Origin: Candidatus Kerfeldbacteria bacterium
Lineage (GTDB): Bacteria > Patescibacteriota > Patescibacteriia > UBA9570 > XYC2-FULL-38-9
NCBI GenBank assembly: GCA_018500015.2
Contig: JAHBAR020000030.1
Coordinates: forward strand, 1-32,721
Reading direction: 5' to 3'
DNA: 32,721 bases
Below the pieces are notes generated by a model. The model saw nothing but the letters and a program-made list of their open reading frames with translations, made no database searches and was not told the DNA's origin. The position numbers and the translations under genes were made by a program. Each line of letters starts with the position of its first letter. Within the stretch, counting starts at the first letter, position 1. Positions 1 through 9,384 of this stretch are shown one piece after another.

Positions 1-126
1 AGAAGCTGATTACAGCCCTTCTTCTCAACTCTTCTACTGCACTGAAAGATCCAAGACGCTCTCAGTAGTCTCTGTAGGTGATATGGGGAGCTATATGCCT
101 CGAATCCCGCTCACACACCAGCAGAT

Positions 127-166
127 AAAAAGAAACACCGCCCACATGGGGCGGCATTTCTTTTTA
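127..166 (-). terminator. Likely intrinsic (possibly bidirectional) terminator downstream of the tRNA
   Basis: Hairpin CCGCCC-ACATG-GGGCGG flanked by AAAAAGAAA and TTTCTTTTT, so a T-run follows the stem on both strands. Confidence 0.75.
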
Positions 167-169
167 ATG

Positions 170-256
170 CGGAGAGGGCGGGATTCGAACCCGCGGTTCC
201 TTTTACAGAACGCCTCGTTAGCAGTGAGGTGCTTTCGACCACTCAGCCACCTCTCC
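170..256 (-). tRNA. tRNA-Ser (anticodon GCT)
   Basis: Reverse complement GGAGAGGTGGCTGAGTGGTCGAAAGCACCTCACTGCTAACGAGGCGTTCTGTAAAAGGAACCGCGGGTTCGAATCCCGCCCTCTCCG: acceptor GGAGAGG/CCTCTCC, T-arm GCGGGTTCGAATCCCGC, long variable arm, anticodon loop CTGCTAA, G discriminator. CCA is not encoded. Confidence 0.96.
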
Positions 257-466
257 ATGAGAAATCGCAAAACATTTTTTGCTCGGCAATACTAGCACCG
301 TTTTTTCATCGGCGCAATTCATGTTATCCGCGTCATCGGTGTAACCAAGGCTGGTAAGGTCGGTGCTATTGCACGGCGCTGTGATACAACGAGTGCCGTT
401 TTCAGTCTCTATTTCTAATGGGACAGTATTTTGATACAGTTCTGTTATATTTTATTCACCCTCTGT

Positions 467-1405
467 ATGCGAAGAGTACGTTTTGAAAGAACACGACACC
501 AACCTCATCAGGAGTTTGTTTTAACCCCTGAAGAGAAAGATCTCATACGTCAGTTCGACGTTATGTTTAACAATGTGCTCACTGCTCTCAAAGGCGCACT
601 TGATTTTTGGTTGGAAGGTACAGAGCCGGGGAGCGAAGGAATGCGAGACGCCGGAGTAAGAGTGTTTGAAAAATCCGCTGCTCGCATTTCAAAACGGATT
701 GAAATGATAGAAAGGGCGCTTCCACAGCTCAGAAGCTATCCAAAATCAGAAATAGCCAAACTCTATCCGTTATTTGAAAACTCTCTCGAGATTTTACATC
801 AAGTACAGGCAACCAACACCACTGCTCGTTCCATTTTTTCTACTGATCAACACACACGACTTGCTGCCGCACTTGCATACAGAGATCGGTTGTCGGAATT
901 TCTTTTCACGCTCAATGTGCCAATAGAGAAGCTCATGGTTGTGCAGCGCGACCCCATCTTGCGAGCGAAAACCATTGAAATCCTCGCGAGAGATCATCGT
1001 CGTATGTTGCCAATGCACTCTGTGGAGCAAGAGGTACAAGCTATGCAAGTCGCTGATCCTGACAAAGCCTACAGAGCTCTCGTTTCTTTTTTGGAGTATG
1101 AACGATCTGCTCGCATTCTTCAACCCGACAGCCCTGATCTGTTAGAGCAAATCCAAGAGATTTGGACAAGAGAGCGCGATGAACAACAGCGTGTTATACG
1201 CGCACTACACAGCCCGCACCCTGAAGTCACTATAGAAGGAACGCGACCTATTATGCGCACGGTGCAAGAAGATCTTTCGGTTGCAGAAATTCGTATGCAT
1301 CCGGTGAGCGAAGGTATTCGCGTACACCCCGCATACCTTGCCTATCGCGCGGCGACAAACGAGCTCGAACGAAAAGAGGCGGTTGAAGCTGACATGCCAA
1401 ACTAA
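467..1405 (+). CDS. Hypothetical protein
   Basis: Long ORF; start chosen at MRRVRFERTRHQ, preceded by a TATATT -10-like element. No family recognised. Confidence 0.7.
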   Translation: MRRVRFERTRHQPHQEFVLTPEEKDLIRQFDVMFNNVLTALKGALDFWLEGTEPGSEGMRDAGVRVFEKSAARISKRIEMIERALPQLRSYPKSEIAKLYPLFENSLEILHQVQATNTTARSIFSTDQHTRLAAALAYRDRLSEFLFTLNVPIEKLMVVQRDPILRAKTIEILARDHRRMLPMHSVEQEVQAMQVADPDKAYRALVSFLEYERSARILQPDSPDLLEQIQEIWTRERDEQQRVIRALHSPHPEVTIEGTRPIMRTVQEDLSVAEIRMHPVSEGIRVHPAYLAYRAATNELERKEAVEADMPN

Positions 1406-1412
1406 GTGCGCT

Positions 1413-1826
1413 ATGAACACAACATTACTAGACACCCTAATCAAAAAACACAAAGCGCAACCTGTTGCACGCGGGTATGCCGACATTATTGTTTCTCGCG
1501 ATACCTATAAGGATTTTGTATCCGCTCTTGTGACACATAATTTTAACATTAAACACATCAGTTGGTGGGAATGGTGTGCCGAAAAAAAGAACAGCGTTTA
1601 CGGACTTGGCGGACCAAAAAGTATTTTTTACAATGGTTGGTTTTTAGAAGTCCCTGTTGAAGATGATCATATTTATTTTGCCATGGGCATATCTCATGAC
1701 CAAGCTATTGCGGCAGTTGTTAACACAATCGAATCAAAAGCAATTACACTCTCAGATAAGACCGTGACATTTAGCACGAGCACATGGCTGACTCCGGGAA
1801 TTGGGTTAGATGTTTCAGAAGAGTAG
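1413..1826 (+). CDS. Hypothetical protein
   Basis: ORF starting MNTTLLDTLIKKHKAQP immediately downstream of the previous gene; no family recognised. Confidence 0.7.
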   Translation: MNTTLLDTLIKKHKAQPVARGYADIIVSRDTYKDFVSALVTHNFNIKHISWWEWCAEKKNSVYGLGGPKSIFYNGWFLEVPVEDDHIYFAMGISHDQAIAAVVNTIESKAITLSDKTVTFSTSTWLTPGIGLDVSEE

Positions 1827-1894
1827 CAAATACCAGTGCTCTGTTATATTTTTCTATTTCGCGCTATGATGTTCTATATCATTAAAATACATAT

Positions 1895-2644
1895 ATGATC
1901 CCAGATTCTCTTATCGCGCCGGTGCGGTTTACGCTAGCACTTGTCGCACTTTTTTTGTGCGTGTCCATTGCAGACACATCCATCACTATGGTGCAAGATG
2001 CGCACAAGCTGAAAGGTGAGGCCCCAGCTCGCACCGTTACATTGAGTGGCACCGGAACTGTTGAGGCAACTCCTTCTGAGGCAAGCATCATCATCTCTGT
2101 AGTCACAGAAGGTGAACAGCAGGCCAGCGTACAAAGCGAAGGCAATGCCACAATGACTGCTGTGCAAACGGCAGTGAAAGAGCTTGGCATTGAAGATGCT
2201 GATATTCAAACCAACGGCTACTCTTTGAACCCGCAATACGACTACACCTCAAGCGAAAGAACGGCAACAGGGTATGAGCTTTCGCAAAGCATTGAAGTAA
2301 CCATTCGTGATGTTGATACTGTGTCTGATGTTATTGATGCTGCAACAGCTGCTGGGGCAAATTCTGTGAGCACACCACAGTTTTCTATAGAAGATGAAGA
2401 GGTGTTGAAAGACGAAGCTCGCGCCAAAGCTGCTGAAGCGGTTGCCGCACAGTATGCATCGTATGAAAATACGCTAGGGGTTGCTCTCGGCGACATTGTA
2501 AGCATTCAAGAATTAAGCGGAGGTGAAACGCCAATCTTTTACGCACTTGGTGCAGCGGAGAAAGATACTTCCTCATCTACACCAATTGCCACAGGTTCAA
2601 ACGAAGTGTCAGTAACACTTTCTGTTACCTACGGTCTACGTTAA
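1895..2644 (+). CDS. SIMPL domain (DUF541)-containing secreted or membrane-anchored protein
   Basis: N-terminal hydrophobic segment, then VTLSGTGTVEATPSEASIIISVVTEG...NGYSLNPQYDY...GYELSQSIEVTIRDVDTVSDVIDAATAAGANSVSTPQFSIED, typical of the SIMPL/DUF541 family. Confidence 0.85.
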   Translation: MIPDSLIAPVRFTLALVALFLCVSIADTSITMVQDAHKLKGEAPARTVTLSGTGTVEATPSEASIIISVVTEGEQQASVQSEGNATMTAVQTAVKELGIEDADIQTNGYSLNPQYDYTSSERTATGYELSQSIEVTIRDVDTVSDVIDAATAAGANSVSTPQFSIEDEEVLKDEARAKAAEAVAAQYASYENTLGVALGDIVSIQELSGGETPIFYALGAAEKDTSSSTPIATGSNEVSVTLSVTYGLR

Positions 2645-2657
2645 CCATTGCACACAA

Positions 2658-2683
2658 AACACCCGACAACGGGTGTTTTTTTA
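2658..2683 (+). terminator. Intrinsic terminator
   Basis: AACACCCG-ACAA-CGGGTGTTTTTTT directly after the SIMPL stop codon. Confidence 0.85.
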
Positions 2684-2711
2684 TTCCAAAACATGCTACA
2701 CTCGGCGCAAT

Positions 2712-5700
2712 ATGAACGAACAAACACTTTCTATTCACACACGTATCACGCGTTATTTTTTGAACAATAAACGTCTCACGATTCTCACATTTTTGTTTCT
2801 TGTGGGCGTTGGTGTTATGAGTGTTTTCTCATTGCGCACAACTGGCTTTCCAAGCGCTGAGATCAAATTTGTGCTTGTGCAATCAGTGTACCCCGGCGCA
2901 TCTGCAGATGCCATGGTAAAAGAGGTTGTACAACCGCTTGAAGGGGCGATTAAAAATATCGCAGGTATTGAAACCTACACATCACAGAGCTTCAATTCAT
3001 TCTCAAGCATCTCTATTCAAGTTGCGCAAAATGTTAGCACCGATTCCGTGAGATCGCAGATAGACAGCGCTGTGCGCAGCGTTGAACTTCCTGATGGTGT
3101 AACGCCGACGGTTATTTCTCCTGATTTTAACAACCCCGACCTTGTACTTTCTGTTGTAGCGGAGTCGAACGAAGCTATGTATGAACTAACGCAGCGATTA
3201 ATTGGGGACATACAAGAACTTCCGGAGACGCGCTCTGTTGAGCAATATATCGAACTCCAAAAGCAGCTGAAAGTCACTGTAGATGCTGATGCAGCACAAC
3301 GGCAGGGTGTCACTGTTGCGGCTGTGCGCACCGCGCTCTCGACAATTGGAGAGCTGTTACCTGTAGCTTCTGATCTCACTATTGATACTGAAAATCAATC
3401 GTTGGTGACTACAGCGCCAACCACAACTCAACAAGACATCTTAAATCTTCCTGTCGTTTCAATCAGTGGCGCGGCGGTGAAATTGTCGGATGTTGCTACA
3501 CTGGATGTTCAATATGCATTTGCTGGTGGGCAAGAGTCGGTTATTGGTGTGCGTGACCATTCCGGTGATTCGGCAGTTGTGTCAGCTGTAACAGTGTTTA
3601 TCAAAACCGTTAAAGATATTGATCAAACCGCATATGTCCATGCTGTACATGACAGCATCAATGGATACGCAGATGCGAAATTGATCTTGCCGGGCGAAGA
3701 AACAACCGACCGCTCAACAGCGTGGGTCGTTCAACATTATTCATCCAACACGTTTAATCAAAATCAGGTGAAAGAGGTCGTTGGCGGGCTTATTGGTGCA
3801 CCGCTCGAAACATCTTCTCCGCTCAAATACGCTGGTTGGATTTTGGGCGGCATACAGCTCGTCTTTCTCGTGATGCTTGCATTTGTTTCATGGCGCGCAG
3901 CACTCATCGCCGCCATCGCGATACCATTGAGTTTAATGTTCTCAACGATCTACATTTATTTGATCGGCGAGCAGCTCAACACACTTGTGCTCTTTTCCCT
4001 TGTTCTCGTTATTGGTTTGGTTGTGGACCCTGCACTTGTGATTCTCGAAAGCATTCAGCGCAAAATTGATGCCGGTGTACGTGGCAAAGCGGCAGCCATC
4101 GCAGCAATGGAAGATGTAGGTCGTGGTTTGTTCATGGCAACACTCACAAATATCATCGTCTTTTTGCCGTTTGGTTTAATCTCTGGCTTCTTAGGAAAAT
4201 TTTTCATCTTTATTCCGTACACCATCATTCCGGCAACAATCGGCTCGTATCTTGTGCCAGTCATTTTCCTCGCATGGCTTGGCGGGCTCTTTTTACGCAA
4301 AAATAAAAAAGCAGTTGATGATGAAGAGAAAAATTTGTGGCCTCTTGCACAATGGATCATACGCACCAACGAACGTATTTTGCGTTCAAGTATCTGGATG
4401 CGCATGGCATTTCTTGTGGTCGCATTCGCCATTCCTATAACGGTTGCGGGGGCACTGTTTGCCATGGGTAACATAAAAGTTGTGCAGTTTGCATCATCAA
4501 GCGATCCAAATTTTTTGAACATTTCTGGCGAATATCTTCCTTCGGCAACGTTAGCGGCGCGCAACGCAGATACACGCGCAATGATTACAGAAGCTGTTGC
4601 GCATGACGGCGTGGAGCAAATTTACCCACTGCAAAATGGAATGTTCTACTTTGTAAATCTTGCACACGCCTCACATCGTGATATGACATCTCCAGAAATT
4701 GCCGACGCAATTCAGGAAAAGATCGCCACATTACCAGCATTCTTCGATATTAAAACGCGCATTGACAAAGTGGGTCCACCTCAAGCCGATTATGAAGTGT
4801 CACTCTCTATAAAGGTCAACGATCAAGCCGAAGCCAAGCTCCACGCACAGAAATTAGGAGCGGCGATGCAGAACGTGTGTTTGGTTGACGGAAAAGTAAT
4901 GGTAAAAGAAGAGGGGTGTGAAGGAGATCTTCAGCTCATCACAAAAGTTGACGATGGTTTTACGAACAAAACTCAGCATACTGTTGCCGTTTCTCTCGAT
5001 CGAGAAAAGCTGCAAGCGCTCCAGCTCACTCTACCAAATGCGCCCGTGTCAGCTATTGTGAATCGTTTACTACGAGATACCTTCCTCACAGGTGATGATG
5101 CCGAGGTGAAAAATGTTGCTGTTGATGGCGCTGAATATCTACTCACCCTTGGCAGTACAACACATGCTCCAAGCACTATTGATGAGATAAAAAATCTTGT
5201 GGTGATTGCTACAGCTCAAGGTGTTGTGCGTCTTTCCGACATTGCTGTGGTCACAGCGGTTGATTCACCGGCAAGTATTTTGCGTGTCAACGGTCAAACA
5301 CTCGCACTGGTGCAAGGTCGTCTTGATACCGCGCACAACGATCAACAAACCGCAGCAGCAGTGACAAGCGCAATTGTTGACTACGGGCAGTCACAAGAAG
5401 AAGGGATTTTAACTGTGTCTGCATATAGCGAAGGCTCAACAGCAGAAAACGCAAAATCTTTTCAAGATTTATTCATCACACTCCTTGTTGCCATTGTTCT
5501 CACATATGTTGTGCTTGCCGTATTCTTTGAGTCGTTCACGCAACCGATTGTCATCCTCTTCACCATTCCGCTCACATTTCTTGGTATCTTCCCGGGGCTG
5601 ACATGGTTTGTCGGTGGACAGTTTGGTTTCTTGGAAATCATCGGTCTCATCATCTTGGTTGGCATTGTCGAAAACGTTGCCATCTTCTTAATCGATGCAG

Positions 5701-5984
5701 CGCGTCAAAAAATCGAACTTGAAAAGTGGGACGACGTGCGCGCAATTTCCTATGCTGCCGGTGTGCGCTTCCGCCCAATCTTACTCACCAAGTTCACCGC
5801 GATCGCATCACTCGCACCACTGGCTATCTTCAGTGAAATATATCGCTCAATCGCAATTCTTATCATGTTTGGCTTGCTGACATCGGGCTTTACCTCGCTC
5901 TTCACAACGCCAATTCTCTTCATTTTTTTCCGTAGACTTTCTAAAAAATTCTGGGGAATGAAGCTATTCCGTGGTACTGAATAG
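2712..5984 (+). CDS. RND (AcrB/HAE-like) family efflux transporter permease
   Basis: About 1090 aa with duplicated RND topology; TM4 motif VLVIGLVVDPALVILESIQRK, TM10-like GLIILVGIVENVAIFLIDAARQK, and AcrB-like porter segments (VQSVYPGASADAMVKEVVQPLEGAIKNIAGIE). Confidence 0.9.
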   Translation: MNEQTLSIHTRITRYFLNNKRLTILTFLFLVGVGVMSVFSLRTTGFPSAEIKFVLVQSVYPGASADAMVKEVVQPLEGAIKNIAGIETYTSQSFNSFSSISIQVAQNVSTDSVRSQIDSAVRSVELPDGVTPTVISPDFNNPDLVLSVVAESNEAMYELTQRLIGDIQELPETRSVEQYIELQKQLKVTVDADAAQRQGVTVAAVRTALSTIGELLPVASDLTIDTENQSLVTTAPTTTQQDILNLPVVSISGAAVKLSDVATLDVQYAFAGGQESVIGVRDHSGDSAVVSAVTVFIKTVKDIDQTAYVHAVHDSINGYADAKLILPGEETTDRSTAWVVQHYSSNTFNQNQVKEVVGGLIGAPLETSSPLKYAGWILGGIQLVFLVMLAFVSWRAALIAAIAIPLSLMFSTIYIYLIGEQLNTLVLFSLVLVIGLVVDPALVILESIQRKIDAGVRGKAAAIAAMEDVGRGLFMATLTNIIVFLPFGLISGFLGKFFIFIPYTIIPATIGSYLVPVIFLAWLGGLFLRKNKKAVDDEEKNLWPLAQWIIRTNERILRSSIWMRMAFLVVAFAIPITVAGALFAMGNIKVVQFASSSDPNFLNISGEYLPSATLAARNADTRAMITEAVAHDGVEQIYPLQNGMFYFVNLAHASHRDMTSPEIADAIQEKIATLPAFFDIKTRIDKVGPPQADYEVSLSIKVNDQAEAKLHAQKLGAAMQNVCLVDGKVMVKEEGCEGDLQLITKVDDGFTNKTQHTVAVSLDREKLQALQLTLPNAPVSAIVNRLLRDTFLTGDDAEVKNVAVDGAEYLLTLGSTTHAPSTIDEIKNLVVIATAQGVVRLSDIAVVTAVDSPASILRVNGQTLALVQGRLDTAHNDQQTAAAVTSAIVDYGQSQEEGILTVSAYSEGSTAENAKSFQDLFITLLVAIVLTYVVLAVFFESFTQPIVILFTIPLTFLGIFPGLTWFVGGQFGFLEIIGLIILVGIVENVAIFLIDAARQKIELEKWDDVRAISYAAGVRFRPILLTKFTAIASLAPLAIFSEIYRSIAILIMFGLLTSGFTSLFTTPILFIFFRRLSKKFWGMKLFRGTE

Positions 5985-5993
5985 GCTCTAAAG

Positions 5994-6018
5994 AGGCATG
6001 CCGCAGCTTGCCTTTTTT
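5994..6018 (+). terminator. Intrinsic terminator
   Basis: AGGCA-TGCCGCAGCT-TGCCT followed by TTTTT, just after the RND stop codon. Confidence 0.65.
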
Positions 6019-6050
6019 GCCAAAGCGTGTATACTCTCGCGCGTATTCTT

Positions 6051-7454
6051 ATGAAGAACAATGACAGACGACCAGATCTATTCTCAAGTGATGTAGGGGT
6101 ATTACGAAGAAATGTAGAACGGTTTAGGCGTTTTCAAGGTATATTGAGTTATGCTGAAAGTGCGCCTCCTGTACAATTTCGGGCTGCAATTGTTCGCGAG
6201 TTTGCTCGATATGTTGATGTACAATTGAGCAACGATGAGAATGTAGATAATGAACGCCTTGCTGGTGAGTATGGACGAATAGAGCGTGCTATTGCTTCAG
6301 CCCACAGCTCACTCGCAGGTTTTGTGAAGGATATTGCTCTTGCCGATCTTGCGCAAGGTATTGAACCAATCAATGAAATTGCGCGTGTTAATGACCCAGC
6401 GATTTTGCTTTCCGCGATGCTTGGTTCACGTGAAGGCAATGTCGGTTTTGAGGCGCGACGCGCACTGTGGCTTGGTGGATTTTTTTGGAAATTTGAACGC
6501 GAGATTGGTTGCGTCGAAGATTTGCAAGACGCATTACGTTCATTGGAATTCTATCTTGATGCGCGTTTAGGTATTACCTCAACCCCACGCAACGTGACGA
6601 TGTTCCATGAAATGCATGTTGACGAATCAGGCAAGCCGATTGTTTCTGGTGTCCGCATTCCAACTTTTGATGGTTCATCGGATAATCGTATCAATGGAGA
6701 GAATATGGTATATATCTCGATGCGTGCAATGCCGCATCCGAAAGATCCGTCACGGCAGATATATTTTACACTTCGTGCTCGACCAAAATCTCGTTTTTCT
6801 GCATTGATGAAGTCGATCCGTAAGAATCAACCTTTAGGTAATCTTAATGATATTCTTGGAATTACATTTTCTGTCTACCAGCGTCATGGTGATGAACTAC
6901 AGGCAGTTGTTGAAGCGGTAGATGGTCTTTTTGAGTTTGATGTTCCATCGCGCGAAGTTCATCCGTTGCGTGGTACACATACACAGCGCGTGTCAAATGC
7001 AAATCGAGATGAACTTTTTCAAGCGGAAAAAGCAATAACCAAGTGGAGCATGGATGATATAGCGTCATACGATGAACTACTGGCCACAGCTCTTCATAGA
7101 ATATTTCCAAACCCTTTTGTTCTGCGTAATATGCAAGAAGCGCGTGCACGCTTGGCTGGCAGGCGTTTTTCACTTGAAGTTCAAGCGATGACAATGGAAG
7201 ATATGGTGCTTGGAAAATTTGCTGATGCCGACGTGAACCATGCAATTTATGAAACTAGAAGAGCATCAAGGCCTGTGGATGGCGATCATATGCATGAAAA
7301 AACTTCACTTGAATTGCTGTTTCCAGAGGATCACTATGGTATCCCGTGGGGAGCCCCACATATTCAGCAAGCTATTCGTGCAAAACAGTTAGCAACACTT
7401 GGTTTGACACGTAAAATTTTGGATCGGTTTGGACCTACCCCAATTGCAAAATAG
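6051..7454 (+). CDS. Hypothetical protein
   Basis: Long ORF starting MKNNDRRPDLFSSDVGVLRRN; TATACT 15 nt upstream of the ATG; no family recognised. Confidence 0.8.
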   Translation: MKNNDRRPDLFSSDVGVLRRNVERFRRFQGILSYAESAPPVQFRAAIVREFARYVDVQLSNDENVDNERLAGEYGRIERAIASAHSSLAGFVKDIALADLAQGIEPINEIARVNDPAILLSAMLGSREGNVGFEARRALWLGGFFWKFEREIGCVEDLQDALRSLEFYLDARLGITSTPRNVTMFHEMHVDESGKPIVSGVRIPTFDGSSDNRINGENMVYISMRAMPHPKDPSRQIYFTLRARPKSRFSALMKSIRKNQPLGNLNDILGITFSVYQRHGDELQAVVEAVDGLFEFDVPSREVHPLRGTHTQRVSNANRDELFQAEKAITKWSMDDIASYDELLATALHRIFPNPFVLRNMQEARARLAGRRFSLEVQAMTMEDMVLGKFADADVNHAIYETRRASRPVDGDHMHEKTSLELLFPEDHYGIPWGAPHIQQAIRAKQLATLGLTRKILDRFGPTPIAK

Positions 7455-7514
7455 TGTTATTGTTTGTACATGAAAGAAAGTGAGGAGTGTTCGCGTACTA
7501 TAAAAGTGCAGCCT

Positions 7515-8069
7515 ATGACTGAAATCTCAGACCACGATCTGGTTGTGCTCGCACGCTTTGATCCTGAGGCGTTTGCCGGAATTGTGAATCGCTATTCCGG
7601 GAAGCTCAAACGGTATATTCATCGACTTTCTCGCGTTTCGTCGGAGGAGGGCGAAGATATAGTGCAGGAAATTTTTATCAAAGCGTATCTGAATTTGAAT
7701 AGCTATGATGATCGACTGCCGTTTTCGTCGTGGATGTATCGTATTGCGCACAACGAATGCATTAGTCAATTTCGAAAACGCCGCGCGCGCGGTATCGACG
7801 AGCAGTATGATCTTGATAACGATGCCGTGCAACGTTTGATCTCTGATCTTTCGCCTGAGCGCGACATCGACAATCTGTTACGAAAAGAGTTCGTCGCGCA
7901 AATTCTCGACAAACTTCCCGATAAGTACAAATCTGTTCTCGTGCTCCGGTACCTTGAAGATAAATCCTACGAAGAAATTGCAGACATCTTGGAAAAAAAT
8001 CCAAAAACCGTTGCCACACTTCTCAATCGAGCCAAAAAAATGTGTCATTCACTCATTACACACGTATGA
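7515..8069 (+). CDS. RNA polymerase sigma-70 family (ECF-type) sigma factor
   Basis: Region 2 EDIVQEIFIKAYLNLNSYDDRLPFSSWMYRIAHNECISQFRKRR; region 4 LDKLPDKYKSVLVLRYLEDKSYEEIADILEKNPKTVATLLNRAKK. Start taken as MTEISDHDLV; the ORF is open further upstream, to 7464. Confidence 0.9.
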   Translation: MTEISDHDLVVLARFDPEAFAGIVNRYSGKLKRYIHRLSRVSSEEGEDIVQEIFIKAYLNLNSYDDRLPFSSWMYRIAHNECISQFRKRRARGIDEQYDLDNDAVQRLISDLSPERDIDNLLRKEFVAQILDKLPDKYKSVLVLRYLEDKSYEEIADILEKNPKTVATLLNRAKKMCHSLITHV

Positions 8070-8830
8070 ACTCTCCACATCCTACAACTGAACACACAAC
8101 AACGAGCGATGCGGTGATGACGCAGATCAAGCAAAAGCATCTCGCTCCAATTCCACGATGGCGATTTGTGTTGCTCAATATTGGTTTGTGGGCAAGTGGT
8201 GTTGCCGCGGCGATTGTTGGCGCGCTTGGTGTGTGTATGATCATTGTTGTGCTCAAAGATTCGCAGTGGCAACTGCTTAGCACGCGTCCGCATTCTGGTG
8301 CGCTCATTATTCGTACATTGCCGTATCTGTGGATCCTTCTTCTTGTGGTATTTGTGTACCTCGCTCACAAACTTGTGCGTCATACTCGCTACGGATACAC
8401 ATACGCGCCGCTGTATATCCTTGTCATTTCTTTGTGTGTCAGCGCTGTCGGCGGAGGCGTGTTATATGTGAGTGGTATAGGGAATGCGTTTGTGTCATTC
8501 ATCGACGATCATCGTCCACCATTTCACGCAATGTTTATTCCGCAGTACGCAATTTTTGAAGATTCAGCAGAGGGGTTGTTGCGTGGGCGCGTTACAAAAA
8601 TTATTTCAAGCAAGGAATTTGATTTAAAAGATCCGCGTGGTGAAGAGTGGGTTGTTGATATTTCTAATGCGAGCATCACTGGCAACATTGTCGAGAATGC
8701 GATTGTGCACGCAGCCGGTGAACCAGAAGAAGGACGCGTATTCCGCGCTGATGTTGTGCTTGTGATGCCTGGTGAGCGCGGTTCACGCATGATGGGTGGC
8801 CCAGGGATTATGTACTTCCAGGCACGTTGA
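8066..8830 (+). CDS. Multi-pass membrane protein coupled to the ECF sigma factor (candidate regulator)
   Basis: ATGA overlap with the sigma factor stop; several hydrophobic segments followed by a C-terminal soluble domain. Function inferred only from context. Confidence 0.75.
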   Translation: MNSPHPTTEHTTTSDAVMTQIKQKHLAPIPRWRFVLLNIGLWASGVAAAIVGALGVCMIIVVLKDSQWQLLSTRPHSGALIIRTLPYLWILLLVVFVYLAHKLVRHTRYGYTYAPLYILVISLCVSAVGGGVLYVSGIGNAFVSFIDDHRPPFHAMFIPQYAIFEDSAEGLLRGRVTKIISSKEFDLKDPRGEEWVVDISNASITGNIVENAIVHAAGEPEEGRVFRADVVLVMPGERGSRMMGGPGIMYFQAR

Positions 8831-8903
8831 AAGAAAATATGTGAGTCTTGCGTATAAAGAGATGAAGTTCGCGAAGCTTCTGTAATTATTAAACTTCATT
8901 ACT

Positions 8904-9329
8904 ATGAAAACTCTCAAAACTCCACTGATGCTTGGTCTCGTCAGTCTCGGGATGGTTGGTGGTGCTGCAACTGCACTCATAAGCAATAATGCATTTGCTG
9001 CAGATGATACAACCACTACAACAATCACAGCTCAAGACGCTGATCGTGAAGCGATGAAAGCATTGCGCGAAAAAGCAGAAGCAGCAATTACGTCAGGCGA
9101 CTACAGCACATGGGCGGCAACGATGAATGAAATCAACGACACCATGTACGAAAAAATGAAATCGGGAATTACTGAATCCAACTTTTCGCTCCTACAACAA
9201 ATTCAAACCGCGAAAGACAATGACGACATGGAAACTGTCCGTACACTTTCTCAGCAGCTGACACTTCCAATGCCAATGCATGGCGGCATGGGTGGTCATC
9301 ACGGTCCACGCCCAGGCGACAATCAATAA
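8904..9329 (+). CDS. Small secreted protein with Met/His/Gly-rich C-terminus
   Basis: Signal-peptide-like N-terminus MKTLKTPLMLGLVSLGMVGGAATALISNNAFA-A; C-terminus LPMPMHGGMGGHHGPRPGDNQ. Confidence 0.8.
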   Translation: MKTLKTPLMLGLVSLGMVGGAATALISNNAFAADDTTTTTITAQDADREAMKALREKAEAAITSGDYSTWAATMNEINDTMYEKMKSGITESNFSLLQQIQTAKDNDDMETVRTLSQQLTLPMPMHGGMGGHHGPRPGDNQ

Positions 9330-9346
9330 CACGTTCATGTGATATA

Positions 9347-9378
9347 CTGCCTCCAGACACTCCACTGGAGGCAGTTTT
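9347..9378 (+). terminator. Intrinsic terminator or attenuator hairpin between the secreted-protein gene and the reductase gene
   Basis: Perfect 9-bp stem CTGCCTCCA...TGGAGGCAG followed by TTTT. Confidence 0.6.
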
Positions 9379-9384
9379 GCTGAT

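Noticed and set aside
1-120. Possible tmRNA or tRNA 3' end (CGAATCCCGCTCACACACCA) or a CDS C-terminus (KLITALLLNSSTALKDPRRSQ*)
   Set aside because: The 5' half of a T-stem (expected GCGGG) is absent, and the peptide is too short to assign without upstream sequence.
83-295. 70-aa ORF containing RGRDSNPR
   Set aside because: It overlaps the antisense of the tRNA-Ser gene; GRDSNPR is the usual spurious translation of an antisense tRNA T-arm.
302-418. Short coding-like stretch (VIRVIGVTKAGKVGAIARRCDTTSAVF) considered as a pseudogene remnant
   Set aside because: Too short, with no recognised family; cannot be supported from sequence alone.
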